From positions 65,663,867 through 65,727,866 of the forward strand of contig NC_084760.1 in assembly GCF_028858725.1 (NCBI RefSeq): a DNA stretch of 64,000 nucleotides, read 5' to 3'. The first letter of the stretch is position 1. Every line of letters starts with the position of its first letter. Made by a program: the position numbers and the translations under genes. The notes beneath the pieces are model-generated. The model worked only from the letters and a program-made list of their open reading frames with translations. It did no database searches and was not told the DNA's origin. Source of the stretch: Colius striatus (taxonomy: Eukaryota; Chordata; Aves; Coliiformes; Coliidae). Of this stretch, positions 1-13,900 are shown in pieces.

Positions 1-1909
1 TCAGACCCTGCGGTTTATTCAGTGACAGGATTTCTCTTTGCTTTTCCTAACATTTATTCTGGTGACTGACAGAGCCCTTCTTTGGCACAGTTCATGCCAT
101 GGTTAAAAGGATAAACTTGCCCTTTGGAGCCTGTGGCTCTGCAGCTTGGGCGGTACCAGATGGACTCCACAGAGCCACAATGTCCTTTCATTTCTGAGGG
201 GCACAACTATTTTTCATCTATCGGATGTGTTCTTTTTAAAACAAAAAATAAACTAGAAATCCTCAAGTAACCAGATAAACAAAGGAGCTGCTAATTTAAG
301 GAAGATGCCAAGCAGCAGGAGACTCATGATCACATTGCAAAAGTTTGTAATACCCTGTGCTATCAGTGTAACCAGGAAAATAAAGCTGTAGTGTCTTCTT
401 ACATGGTTGGCTCAACAGCATTGTGCAATATCCAATATATCTACCTTTTTGTCTATGTTTCAATTCCACGCTGGACTGGTGAGCTTTTTCTGTTACCAAG
501 CATACTTGTTTCCCCCAGATAAGTGCTACATTCCTTACCCTCACTGTTGGCATCCCTCATCTCTCTTTTAACACCCAAAGGAACAATTGCAGGTGTCTTT
601 ACTCCATGGCAAAACAAAAAGCTCTGTGATACTGTGACGTGTCTTTCAAAGTAGAATCAGAAAAGGATGTTTGAAAAAGCAGCAAGTCCTCTAATCAAGA
701 GCAGTCTCTCCACAGAGCTCGACTCTGAATGACCCTCAGGAGAGAAGAATTAATGTGATAGGGGCAGGAACAAAGGGAAAAGCGTGATTGAACACAAAAC
801 ATCTGGTTTCAATTTCTCTTAACCGAGGGCCAACAGGCCAAATCTATGTGGGGGTGGGTGCTTTGCATGTTACTAAGTGACTCTAGAGCAAGGAAGGGGG
901 TAGTGCTGACATAGTTCCCCTTCTTCTTCCACAACTAACACAAAATGATGAAAGGGAGGTGTTTCATAAAGGATCATTTTCAAAAGTTGGAAGCCTCTTG
1001 AGCAAGAATAGTCAGCAGTCTATGAGATGGGGCTGAGAGTGATTCAACAGCAAAGGCAAAGCTGTTGAAGAGTGCCCTCTGTTTATGGAAATGAACCCAT
1101 CCCATCTCAGCTTATATTCAGTGAGGGTGGGAGAAGTATCCTTCTGCAGAGGCAGTGTTTTTCAGGAGAGGAATGGAGGCAGTGCCATGGCTTGTCCGCG
1201 CAAGGAAAATCAGGGCCCTGTGGTCACTCTCAGCTTCAAAAAGAGAGTCTCTGAAATCTAGGCAGCTGATTTGAAGGCCCTCAGGGAACCAGGACCTCAG
1301 CCACATCTCTCATGCCTTCACATGTTCCTCACAAGCATCCAGAGGTGGCCTTTCTGGGTAGACTCCAAGGTGATTCTTAGCTGAAAATCACTATGTGCTA
1401 GAACAGGCTTCAAAAGCACCAAAGGGCAGCTCTGAACATATTTCAGTCCAGGCAGCACAACCATACTAGTAAAGCTCCTTCCTCCAGTCCCACTTAGACA
1501 GAGCCATGGTGGACTGGAAGGAGCTAATGACCGTCTCCTTTAAATAAGCTTAGCACTTAGTGCTGAGTGCATCTTTCAGGCAAGTCAGTGGGAGCAGAGC
1601 TATAAGGGAACATAGGCCTTCAATCCAAGTGTTGAGCTCTTTTGAAAGCACAGCCCTATATTTCTTGGGAGAAGAAAAAAAGCAAACCCAAAACATAACA
1701 GGAGGCAAGTGCAAGAAGCTCTGTTTAGTCACTGTTAGGAATTAAATGTCAACAAATCTCAGGACTGATCTCAATAAGGTCAACAATTATCACCCTGCAG
1801 AGAGGGGTTCCTGTGAGATGGAGGTGAGGTGGGGGGAGCTACACAGCCCTCCCTGCTGAGCTCTGTGCTGCTCACATCACTTGTGGGATGACAGCAGTAC
1901 CAGATTTGA
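1..1909. other. Non-coding stretch, no gene recognised
   Basis: No open reading frame here resembles a known protein and none is flanked by convincing splice sites. Positions 14-19 read TTTATT, an AATAAA on the minus strand, which could be a polyadenylation signal for a minus-strand transcript but is a common hexamer. I see no repeat family in this stretch. It is probably intergenic. Confidence 0.5.
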
Positions 1910-2686
1910 ATCATAGAATCATAGAATGGTAGGAGTGGAAGGGACCTTTAGAGATCATCTAGTCCAACCCCCCTGCAGAAGCAGAGTCACCTAGATCAGG
2001 TCACATAGGAACATGTCCAGGCAGATCTTGAAGACCTCCAAGGAAGGAGATTCCACAACCCCTCTGGGCAGCCTGTGCCAGGGCTCCCTCACCTCAGCAG
2101 TGACGGAAATAGTTTTTTCTTATATTTAAGTGGAACTTTTTGTGTTCCAGCTTCATCCCATTACCCCTTGTCCTGTTGCTAGCTACTATAGAAAAGAGGG
2201 ATGTCCCAACCTCCTGACACCCACCCTTTAGATATTTGTAAATGTTAATAAGATCTTCCCTCAGTCTCCTCTTCTCCAGACTAAACAGCCCCAGGTCCTG
2301 GAACCTTTTCTCATATGAAAGATGCTCCAGTCCCCTGATGATCTTGGTGGCCCTGCGCTGGACTCTCTCCAGAAGTTCTCTGTCCCTCTTGAGCTGAGGA
2401 GCCCAGAACTGGACACAGGACTCCAGATGAGGCCTCACCAGGACAGAGTAGAGGGGGAGAAGAACCTCCCTTGACCTGCTGGCCACACTCTTCTTGATGC
2501 ATCCCAGGATGCCATTGGCCTTCTTGGCCACGAGGGCATATTGTTGGCTCATGGTAGTTTATTATCAATCAGGACTCCCAGGTCTCTCTCTGCAGAGCTG
2601 CTCTTCAGCAGGTCAATCCCCAGCCTGTACTGGTGCATGGGGTTGTTCCTTCCCAGATGCAGGACCCTGCACTTGATCAATTTCCA
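1910..2686 (-). mobile_element. CR1 LINE fragment (3' part, about 775 bp)
   Basis: The left end carries two copies of the TCATAGAATC motif, the reverse complement of the CR1 3' tail, so the element is on the minus strand. The minus-strand frame from 2552 to 2094 encodes the C-terminal end of CR1 ORF2, downstream of the reverse transcriptase core, with recognisable segments [33 protein letters not shown] and [19 protein letters not shown]. The copy is 5'-truncated, as usual for CR1, and cannot move by itself. The open frame of more than 150 codons suggests a fairly young copy. Confidence 0.95.
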
Positions 2687-5600
2687 TTACACCCATGCAT
2701 AAGATCGTCTGACTCTAAGAAACAGGTACTCACATACAGACATCTGCTGTAGTAATTACTGATGTTAATCTGCCTCTGTGTCCACAACAGAAGGCATTAT
2801 TGTTTTACATGCAGCCAATAAAGGAATGGCCATGAGAAAAGCTGCATTTCAGAAAACTGGAGGCAACCAGTTACGGTCAGATTGTGCAACTGAAGCAATT
2901 GATATTGACAATATTGACAGTGAATGCTGATTAAAGTGAAGTACTGGTGCACTTGGGATGTTAGCAAAAAAATCCAAGCCGTACACCAGCGTCCGATTTT
3001 ACTCTGAGAAATACAAACGCTGGCACAGCAAGAGCAAATGTACAAAATTACCACCAGAGACTGTATGCAATCTGATACCTCTGCTTGTATTTACTAATTC
3101 AGCCATTTCCTTTTCTTCTGTCTTCTTCTTCTGCATTTGTTCACCTCACCTGCAGGAGAAATAATATTACTGCTTAAGATTTGTATTCATTAGTTCTTAC
3201 TAGGTGGGGTTTTTTCTTCCCCAGGAACTGTTTGGTTCAGAGCTGACAAGAACATGAGCTTTGTCTTTAGTCTGCAATCCAATAAGAAACACAAAGTGCA
3301 TGACTAAGCTTCTGAAGAATACCAGCAACTTCACAGGGCTAAAAACAAGCCTAAAATTAAGCATATGTTTGTTTGCTGGGCTGAAACTGTCCCTCCAGCA
3401 GCCTGATGAAGTACCATCCCTTCCTAAACTCCAACTCAAAAATCAGAGTGAAAGGGTCAGACATTTCAACAGAAATTTGCTTAGTGGAAAAGAAAAGCCA
3501 GGCAATAAGGAGGAGCATTTCTTCAAGTCTGGGCCACAGTCTGCACTCAGCAGAGAAACAAATTGTAGCAGAGAAGCCTGCAAAGACTAGAGCTCATGCT
3601 CTGAGGCTTCACAGATCCCAGGAGGCCAAGAGGGGAAAGAGTTTCCTACACAGTAGCATGGTGTCCATGCAGAGTTTCCCCAAACTCCCCAGGAGAAGGT
3701 GGTTCACAGGCCACACCAGTTCTATAAACTGAATTGCTCCTCTCCTCCCTTGCCAACAGCTCGTAGCCGTAACTTCGCTACCTCAAAGTCTAAAGGCTTT
3801 AGGACATGGCAAAAATTTGGGTACTCACTAAGCATGAGATCACCCCTCAACTGTACATACACATGTATATGATGGCCCTTTGTGGAGAGCAAGATTACAA
3901 ATCCCTAATTCTTGTGAGAATGCACAACCAAAGGGCCATCCAGAACCTCCAGTTTTTGTGGGTTGAAGTGAGCTCCTCCTCTGTGTTCCCATCAGAGCCA
4001 GACCAGCTGGCAGCCAGATGCCAGGCTGCTTTGGGTTGCATGGCACTGTGCAGACACAGCACTCACAACTAGGGGTTTGGGGTTTTGAGGTGAGTTTTGG
4101 TATTTTGAAGAGATAACTGTTGTGCTGTCAAGTAATTGCATTGATTCCTTGTTGGAAGACAAACCAACAGTGAACAGCCTGGATGGATTCACAATCCTCA
4201 TATATGTACAACCTCTGTGCTAGGTTTTGAAGTGGTTACAGTTTCTGTCTGCTCAGCATCTCAGAACAGCAAATTATGCCTGGTTGAGGCTGGTTTTTTG
4301 GTATGGGGAAGCAAAACTCTAGTCTATGAAATGTCTGAGTGCAGAGAACACTGTTCTCCAGGGGGTTGACTTACCAGCATGATTCCTGGCTGCTTCTCAT
4401 TAGAAAGGACTTAGGACTTTTTTTTTGTTCTGCATTGTGCTTGTTGGATTTGAAGCACTGAGAAGGGACAGGGACATTTTTTATGTTTAACAACTGCAAG
4501 AGCAAAATCCTTAGGAAGCCAAGGTAGCTCCCAAATAAACCCAGTCACTCATACCAGACAAACTGGGATACTTGGCTGCTGAGGTTCTTCCCTTAAGAGG
4601 GACGTAAAATTGTGAGCAACCCCAAAATTCACCCAAAGGGCCTTTCAGAAGAGTACAGATTGTTACATATAAATAAGAGCACTGCATCTATTATCACTGA
4701 TTAAGCTAACACATAGAAAGTTCCCGCAGTTAATCCTTGGGCTGAGCTGCATCCCACATTTATAGCAAGCCATCCTTCAGGTTCCAGTAAGCTCAAATGC
4801 ACAAGTAAAAGCTCACTTTCAGAGCAATGCTTCTGCTTAAGCTTAAGAACGTGGTTATTTGTGAGTGATCAAGACTGCTTCATATCCAGTGGCTGGCAGT
4901 CAGTTTCCTCCAGTTCAAGATTCTCAATCACCAAGCGGGGAGACGTGAGTCCAGATCACAGCAGGCAATGCAACTGATGACAAGGAGCTGTAAAATGCCA
5001 CCAGCACACACCTCAGAAGGGTGCAGGGAATAGAAAAAAAAAACCCAAACCAAAAACGGTCTCAGAACCAGGAGGCTGATCACAAAAGCTTGTACAACCT
5101 TTTGCCAGCAATCTGCATTAACACTTTCTTCTGTAAAACAAGGACTGAATGCACTTGGCTGGCTAACCTACAAGGATTCATTTGTGCAGGAAGAATTAAA
5201 TCGTGTGCACGTATCCCTTCTCAGATTGCCAGCTGGACATCATGGACATCAGAGCAAAGCTAAGAAAGCCTTAGTTTCATTGCAATTTATTGGAAGGTCG
5301 AGTGCCCCACTCTTGTAGGAAGAGCTGCATGGATCAGGCCTTTGACTTAAAATCAGAGCTCAGCCACAATGCTTTGGTGTTGGTGGACTCCATCCTGGCT
5401 GAATCTTTGTCCTCCTCACAAACCTCAGTGCACAGACTTGACATAGTCCTAGTTCTTTGTTCAGCAAATGCCTTCCACTGAAATAACTGAGCTGAGGATT
5501 AAGGAGTTTTGGCACAGCTTTTCAAGGAAACATGCAGCAACCCGCTGCAGGATCCCCTGCATGCTGCCAGGTTTATGGGTATTAAGCCTTTCCCAAGCAT

Positions 5601-7327
5601 TCAGTAATATATTAGGTATCATTCTCTTCATTCTCTTGCTACTCAAAAAACTCAAAAAACTCAAAAAGTTTCTCAAATATCAAAACCTTGCTTTTACAAG
5701 TCTAGCTGTTCACCTTTGCAGAAAATCGTTCTGATAAATGTCCTTTAGCCTATAGTCAAGTCAAGATCTCTTGTCATCTGTACAGGCACAGAGAATCCTG
5801 TAAAATACAGTCAGACAGAGCATTTTTCATTTGGATAGTTATATGGGCAGCCTCAGTTGGACTGAAAAATTAAATCCCCACTTTAATGGAATGGTAAGAT
5901 TCTTGGGATCAAGTTTGTAAAGACATGGATTACAGAAATGGCAGGTGAAAGTATGCTGGCACACGTCAATAGGTAATGCTGCTATGGGCCATGTTCACAA
6001 ATTTGCTTTCATATGATGAAAATAAACACAGGGGCAGGTGTTATTTTGGAAATAAATATCTATATACTGAAGTGTGGGAGATATTGTTACCTTCTCTGAG
6101 CTTTACCAATTCCCAATGGGTATACAGAGCTGTTCTCTGGGCACAGTTTCAGAGTTTGGCTACTCTCCTGAGAAAAAAATGGTCATTACTGCAGTCCCTC
6201 ACATGTTACCTAAGCACCTCCACTCCAGGCCTGTTATCTGTACTTGTCTAAAGATAATTCCACTTAGCACAGCCCCGTGCTGGCTCCTACACTGTTGGAA
6301 AGCCAGCCTGCAGAGCTCTAATCTCTGCACAGCACTCAGGATGGAAATCAGGGCCTGCAAGAGGGACAACAGTTTTTGCTGTCACTAAGCAACGAGATAG
6401 CAAACTTCAGGTGTTGAAAAATGAGTAATCATGCTCCCTAAAGGTAGGAAACTACTTTTTCAACATCTCAAGAAAACAATACAATCTAAACACTTTTTTT
6501 GATTGCTTTTTAATTCTTTTTTTAAAACACACCAATCGTAAGTCCAGGTTAAATTGTCCAATTTTCCTCTGCCCAGTTGGCAGCCAGAACCAAAGGCAGG
6601 ATAACAATTAACAGGGTTTGCATATGGTTTTGTGAGTCCAGGGCCTGGCAGAAAAAAAATCTGCAAATTCTCTCTAGAACTTGAAAAAAAAGCCCCTGCA
6701 AATTACTGTGAGACCTCTGAGAGGAAACTAAATCCATTAGTGTCAGAAAGGCTGTGGTGATACATGACTGCACCAGCCCAGCAGCAACATGTAGCACTCA
6801 GAGATATTTATCAGGGAAAAGATGTTTCTTGCTAGACTAAGAATAAACTAATAAAGCCACATACATATGAACACACATATACACACAGAGACACCAACTC
6901 AATAAATAGCTTCCCTAATAACTGAGAGCAACAATAAAAATGATGCATACTTCTCTATTCTTGGGAGAACAATGGTTTTAAAAGCTATATTGCCACTCAG
7001 TTACTTCCCAATCAGGCAGGCAGTCTCGACTTGGAGAATGCACAGACACTGTGTGTTCAACCCTTCCTCTTCTCAAATGCCAGGGACCTCTCAGATCAAA
7101 TCAGCAGGGACAGAATAAAAAGAAATTAGGTAGCTGGATGAGGAATTAATTTAACCCCATTGACACCTGATATTTTCTTTCCAGTTATTCTGTTTCATTT
7201 TGTGTCAGGTCAAAGTATTTCACCAGGCACTTCAATACCAGCCCTTAAACTTCAGGACTCTAGCTGAGCAGTTTTTTACCTAGTAGGAAACCGCTCAACA
7301 AAAAGGCCTTATGTGCATGGCTGCACT
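2687..7327. other. Non-coding stretch between two CR1 copies
   Basis: No gene is supported. Open frames are short, overlap on both strands and resemble no family. A small tandem motif, ACTCAAAAA with a 10-bp period and three copies, sits at 5641-5669. Otherwise I see nothing in it. Confidence 0.5.
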
Positions 7328-7984
7328 TCATAGAATCACAGAATGGTAGGGGTTGGAAGGGACCTTTAGAGATCATCTAGTCCAACCCCCCTGCAGAAGC
7401 AGAGTCACCTAGATCAGGTCGCATAGGAACATGTCCAGGTGGGTCTTGAAGACCTCCAAGGAAGGAGACTCCACAACCCCTCTGGGCAGCCTGTGCCAGG
7501 GCTCCCTGACCCTCACGGTGAAGTACTTCTTTCTTATGTTTAAGTGGAACCTGCTGTGTTCCAGCTTCATCCCATTACCCCTTGTCCTGTTGCTAGATAC
7601 AATAGAAAAAAGGGATGCTCCAACCTCCTGACACTCACCCTTTAGATATTTATAAATGTTAATAAGATCTCCTCTCACTCTCCTCCAGAATAAACAACCC
7701 CAGTTCCCGCAGCCCATATCTTTCATATGAAAGATGTTCCAGTCCCCTGATCATCTTGGTGGCCCTGCACTGGACTCTCTCCAGAATTTCTCTGTCCCTC
7801 TTGAGCTGAGGAGCCCAGAATTGGACACAGGACTCCAGGTGAGGCCTCACCAGGGCAGAATAGAGGAGGGGGAGAAGAACCTGCTGGCCACACTTTTCTT
7901 GATGCATCCCAGGATGCCATTGGCCTTCTTGGCCACAAGGACACATTGCTGGCTCATGGTTAGCTTATTATCAATCAGGACTTC
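7328..7984 (-). mobile_element. CR1 LINE fragment (3' part, about 655 bp)
   Basis: It starts at the left with TCATAGAATCACAGAATGG, the inverted CR1 3' tail, and runs to a CR1-type segment ending near TTATTATCAATCAGGACT. The minus-strand translation gives CR1 ORF2 C-terminal blocks ([39 protein letters not shown]), split over two frames by small indels near 7660-7720. Compared with the copy at 1910 it lacks a short block around 7885 and is a separate insertion from the same broad family. Confidence 0.95.
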
Positions 7985-10900
7985 ACTATGAAAACAGAGA
8001 GCACTGGAGCATGCTTTGAGGCAGTTGTTAAAAATACTTGTGGCAAGGCCACTTCAGCATCAAGCAGCATTATCTATCTTAGAAGTCCCACTGTGCTGAG
8101 CCTATACACAGCAAGAAGCCTGGAATGTTTACAGGCCCGCACTCCAATCCTGGGCTTGAAAACACACAGATAACCAAACAATGTCACTCTGCCAGGTGAG
8201 GTAATGCTTTTTTTTATGCAAAAAGTAGTAGCAAGACTAACACCTTAGCTCTCCATAACTTTCAATGAAGAGGACATGTTGGCTTCCCAGGAAAGGTTAT
8301 ATTCTCCTCCAAAGTATTTACCTGAACTACTCCCAAAGCCACCTTCTCCTTTTCCTTCAAATTCCAGGATAAAACTTTGCTTTAAAAAAACCCCAAACCA
8401 CCAAAGCAGTGGATAGGAAGGTAGTGCATTGAAGCCCTGACTTCTGCTGCTTTCCACTGTGTCCCTCTGCCTAGATCTCACTGTGACATGGTAATCTGAG
8501 GCTCTCAATAGAAGAGCTGCTTCCTTCTCCTGTGCTGGTACAGCACCTACAGGCACAAGCAAGGAGTTCAGTGCTTAAGCACCACAGTATCACCAATCCT
8601 TTGGAGTGCACTGGACTGCAGTCAGCTCGCACTGAGTGAAGATCTGTCCCATATGATCTTTCTCTGCATCTTCCTTGAAGATTAGATCTTTTCCAAATAA
8701 GTAAACTGTGAATTTGGGGACCTATCAATATGGCTGTTAATTGAACTTCCAGTGTAACTGATGGCTTGCAACACCAGCACAAGCAAGGTTATTGCTCAAG
8801 CACACACAACACAGCTGAACGCAGGGAATGATATTTGAATCAAAGCTCAGAATCAAGAGAGGAGGATTGAAAGTATGCCTTAATACTTCTCATTTAATTG
8901 CAATATTATTTCTTTCTTTCTTCCCCCAGCATATTTCCTTTCAACCATAAGAAGAAAATCCCTCCAGGAGGTCATTATTAATAAAGAAAAGGGCATATTT
9001 CTTGCACTTCTGATTGATTAACATTAATGACTTGTTGCATGGCATGCAGTAATCCACCCTCCTGCAAAATTAACAATGTTCACTTTAATAACGTCCTGAA
9101 TGCAGGCTCTCTTCCCCTCATCCCAAAGGATTTTGGCTGTAAGAGGGTCCAGTATTTCAAGGTCACCCCAGCAGTCTCTGTTCTGGATGTAATGCACCCC
9201 TTGCCTTATCCAGACTTGCACAAAGAAGAGTAGTTCTAACTTAGGTCAAAACTAGGGTACCCTCTCATCATTGCCAGAGAAAGGTATCTGCTAGGACCCT
9301 GGTTTCCAGAATCACAAAAGAAACTAAAACAGTCTCCCCTTTCCTAGTATGAAGACTAGTTTGCAGGCTGCTCTGAGAGACAAAAGGAAGGTTGAAGACC
9401 TCTTATTATGATACAGATTATAGCAGAAAAGATGAAGAAGGCACCTACACAATACTTCAGCTGCCTGAAACCCAAGGGCTCTAACATCTGCTTCTAAAAG
9501 TCCATTAAGAGACCCCATCTGATTCATCATGAGAAACACCAGGGCCCTTCTAAGGGGGTTCCCACAGCCAACCTGAGGGAACATCATGTCAAGGGCAGGT
9601 GGAACAATGTGGTTATCAGTGAATTAAGTCAAATATGCTGTCCTTAAAACATGTTGTCTGTGTAATTGGACATCCCCTACAGCAGAGGGTACAGGGAAGA
9701 ACAAGCACAGAGGGTTCTCACTGCAAGACGAGTGCTACCAGGGGAAGCACAGCCCTTTGCACACGGCAGAAGCTGAGGTTTGCAGGGAGTCCACAGAACA
9801 GAGGAGGCTGAGAGAGTGACCATGGGAAAAAGGAAACATGAGCGAGCTCTAAGCTGCCCCTCTTCTGCTCCCCTCCTGACTCCAGCCTGGGGACTGGGAG
9901 AGATGCCTCCAGCTCTGTTCCCCTGCTGTTCTCCCTTCCCTGCCTGGGCCTAGCCAGCTCAGTCCCAACGTGTGACTCACTGCTGGGGTCAGCTGAGCTG
10001 AAGCCTGTGGCAAGGAAGAGAGAGTAACTGCCTCTGCAGTCCTCTCTGACCCTGATCCCACATGAAAGCCTCTTTCTCCAAAACCCTCTCACCCACGCTC
10101 AAGAGAACAGCAGCCCAACCAGTCCCCACAACCAGCCAACCAGCCATCCTCTGTTGTTGTGTTTAAGTGGTGAAAGTGTCCTGCCACTCTAGGAGTCCTT
10201 CAGTCGTCAAACAGTTGAGATTAGAGATTAGATCTTCTGGAAAGAAAAAAACAAGCAAAAGTAAACCAACAGTTGGTCTCAGGATCCGAGGGGAGTCTCA
10301 GACCATGTGGGCACTTGGGGACATTTGCCCATGAGATTAGGGGTGGTTGGCTTAGCTCTTAACTTCATGAGCCATTCCTTGGCTCAGGGAGCTCCCAGTA
10401 CAAGCAAATGTAGAGATGGGGAAGAAAGAAGTGAGATGATTTACCCAGGGCTCTTGGTCAATTATCAGCAGGATTGGGACCTGCGACCCAACTGCTGAAT
10501 CCCAGCCTCCTGCATTTTCTTCCTCTTGGATATATCATGTATTTGTGCACTTGTTTCTACAAGCTGCTGCTTCTAGCAGTTCTCATGTATCTCTCTCCAT
10601 GTGTTTATTCCCATTAATATCAGTTTTAAGAGAACCTCATTTTGGCATTTACATCCTCGCTGACAGTCACGATTAAACAGAAGAGGCTTTAGCTGTAATT
10701 ACAGTCTTGCCTGTTTTGTAAAGAAGTCATCCTGTGAAGACTGACACGGCTGAATACCTGCCTTGGTCATCAGCCACACCAGTTTTCCCAGTGGGAGTTT
10801 TAACATGGAAAAATTAAATTGCATCTGTATAATACATCGAGCACTCAGAGGCAGGCAATGGATTATCCAGCAAAATGACATCAAAAAGCACTAACAGTGA

Positions 10901-13900
10901 TAACTTCCAAAGGTGCATGATGTATTCTGAGGAGTCACCTTGCAAAGGACAACAAGGCCCTTTGAGAACATTATCCAAATCTAACGACTGTCGTGACAGA
11001 CAGCAAAACCAGCTAAGCCACTGAAACAAAGCAGTACCTACCACAAGCTCTGTGCTTCACATGTAGGAGCACTGCACTTTAGTGGACAAAAAGAGAAGGG
11101 GCGAGAGTGTGTACAAAACCACACTTATATTTCACTCCCTTTAGTCTTTGGGTTCTCTGTGAGACCTATAGGATCAGGCCAGTCCTCGAAAACTCTGATG
11201 ACATCTCACATTTGCTTGCAGGTATCCATAGTCAACGGAAGCTGGCAAGTCCTTCCTTTTCCTCTCTTTCCCAAGCATGCTGTTCAACCTCACAGTTCAG
11301 TCCTTGCCTTAATTCTGTTCACCCCAGTGCTTGGGCATCAATCCTACCCTTCCTCTGGCTGCATGACATGGGAACACTCCTTGGAACTCCACTACCCAAG
11401 TGTCTAACTGAATGGAAGCCTGTCATCTCCCCTTCTCAAAAAGCTACATGTGTATATTTTCTCTTAAAATTCACAGCATGGCCAGGAAATGGATTTCTTT
11501 CCCTTCCTGCTCATCCTAGCAATAAAACAACCCTCCTCACAGTTGCAAGCAGCCAGCTATAATATGTAAGCCCCGTGGCTCAGCCAAGCTTGGCCCGACT
11601 CCTCAGCTGAGATCAGGCTCAGCGAGCACACCTGATAGACAGTCCCAGAGAGGCTCGTTAGTTATGTGGAGCTGCAAGCCCACAGCAAACAGTGTGATGC
11701 GAAGCAATGCTAGAAGGCAACAATGGGTCTTCAGCAATAAATATCAACCAGGACACACGGAGCTGGTCTGGTAACCACCCACACCTTGACTTGGGGCATG
11801 ACTGTGAGGAAGAACAGAAATGTTCTCCAGTGAATTATCTTTTCAACACGACATCCCAAATGCCAAGCATAGAGGAGTCAAGATGAACCAGGCATGGAAG
11901 GGGAGGTAGTATAGGGAGATGCCAGATTCTGTAAAGGCCTCTGGGGTCAGGGGTGAGATCACATTGCAAACTCCCACCAACTGCAGTTCTGTCTGCAGCA
12001 GTGCCAAGGCCAGTGTTACCTGAGTTTCTCCTTGACAGCTGTGGGAAATTAAGGGAGCATAAGACCTACACAGTTATCCTAGGGCAGAAGATTGGGCATG
12101 AGGTTGCTTCAACAGCAAATAAACAAACAAGCTTCTTGCAAGGGAGATTAGTTCAGTAGTGATCTGGCAGAGGCCCTGGCATATCAAAAAAAGGGTCTTT
12201 TCTGGCACTACCCCACACATACTCCCATAAGTAGTATGCTTTTATTCCCCATTTGCCATATACACTTTGCCAACGACAGAGGCCTAACCTGGAAGTTCCC
12301 CAGATGCCAAGGGATCACATCCAGCCAGTGCCTGAGACAGAGCTGAGGAAAGAAGCTGAGTCAATTCTCCTTCATCTGGGTAGCACCTCCTGGACTCTTC
12401 TGAATGCTTCAGGAATACACCTCCAAAAATACAAGTGTACTGGAGGCTATCAGGAGATACCAAAGCTAGGGAGCATCTACTCTTTCCAATTTGTCTTCCC
12501 GTCTCACCTGGCACATCTCCTGGCCCAAAGCTCAGCACTGTTCTTGTGTTCCTACTTGGCTATGTCCATTTCAGCTTTTGAGTTCACAGACATCTCAAGA
12601 TGTCCAAAAAGGTAGATTCCTTTCAAGCCTACACCTTCTACACATTACCCCGAAGTGTTTTATTGGAGGTGAGGGGTGGAAATAGTTTTCTAACAGTCAT
12701 GTTTCCCACACTTTTTTCTTTCCTGCTACAAATTAAACCACCTGAGTGTTTTTGTCAGGCTCCTCATACTTCAGAAGATTCAGAACAACCTTCATATCCA
12801 TTGACGCATACTGAAGGACAACAGAAATGCCCTGAACTGCAAATATCATTGTGTTACATGTCATTTAGCAGAAGACAGAGAGCCCTGGCTTCACCTCCCT
12901 CTACTACTTTTTGCCTCTGCCCAGGCAGAATCACAAGGCCTATGCACCAACTCTTCCACAGCAAGTGACATGCAGCCTCCAGGCCTCCTACAGCAACCCA
13001 AACTTGCAGTCTTCCAGATCCTAGGCCTCCTGATGTTGCAGCGTCTGAGTTGTTCCCCACCTGCTGTCCCTAGGGCAAAGTCAGCACCCAGCTCCAAAAG
13101 CCCTGAGCTTCCAGTGCCCATCACTAAGCCTACCAGTTAGGACTCATTTCTTAGGCCCAGGGCACACTGCAAACAAAGTACATGGGCTACCTCTAAGCTT
13201 AATGAACCAAAGAGGAGCTTCTAAAGACAGCAGAGAGGGGTGAAAGCGGACAGGTGGAAGGAAGCATGGTGGAGATGTCATGAAGAACACAGCAATACCT
13301 TAGCCACGCGTGTATTCTGTAGGACAGGAAGGCAACTCTGAGCCTTAGGAAAGAGAGGGCTAACCTCCTCTCCTTTTACACAGTGCAAACTTGCAAAAAC
13401 TCGGGCTTACAAAACCAGCCCAGACAAGGAATGGAGACAAATATAAATTTTCCCCAGTATTATACTGGGAAAATACTTTATGACTTCACCTGAGCATCTT
13501 TGCATTAAAAACACCCTGCCAAACTATTCAGAAACTCTCCAAAAATATTTTGCAGCTCTTACTGTGTTCCCAGGTCAGACAAACTTCCCCTCAGCTCATT
13601 AGGACAGAGATGTAGTGTCTCAAAGGAGGACTGTTCACAGACCCAAAAAATCAGAAAATGCAGAGAGGAGGGAAGCACCATGAGGCCACCACTCAAGCAA
13701 GGGTTTGAAGCACAAACATGCAGGCAAATAAACCAGATGAATGCTGAGTTTGTTCTCAAATGAATAAAAGCCTTTCAGCAAGCAATGAAACAACAGATCC
13801 AGGTTTGCCTTAGAAACACCTCAGGAATAGGCACAGATGGTGCACCCTGTTCTGATGGGGGAGCAGTTTGCCAGGAGAGGGGATGGACTCCACACCTTTG

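Noticed and set aside
2094-2552. 152-codon minus-strand frame that looks protein-like
   Set aside because: Its residues are CR1 ORF2 C-terminus and it sits in a CR1 copy with the typical tail, so it is transposon sequence and not a host gene.
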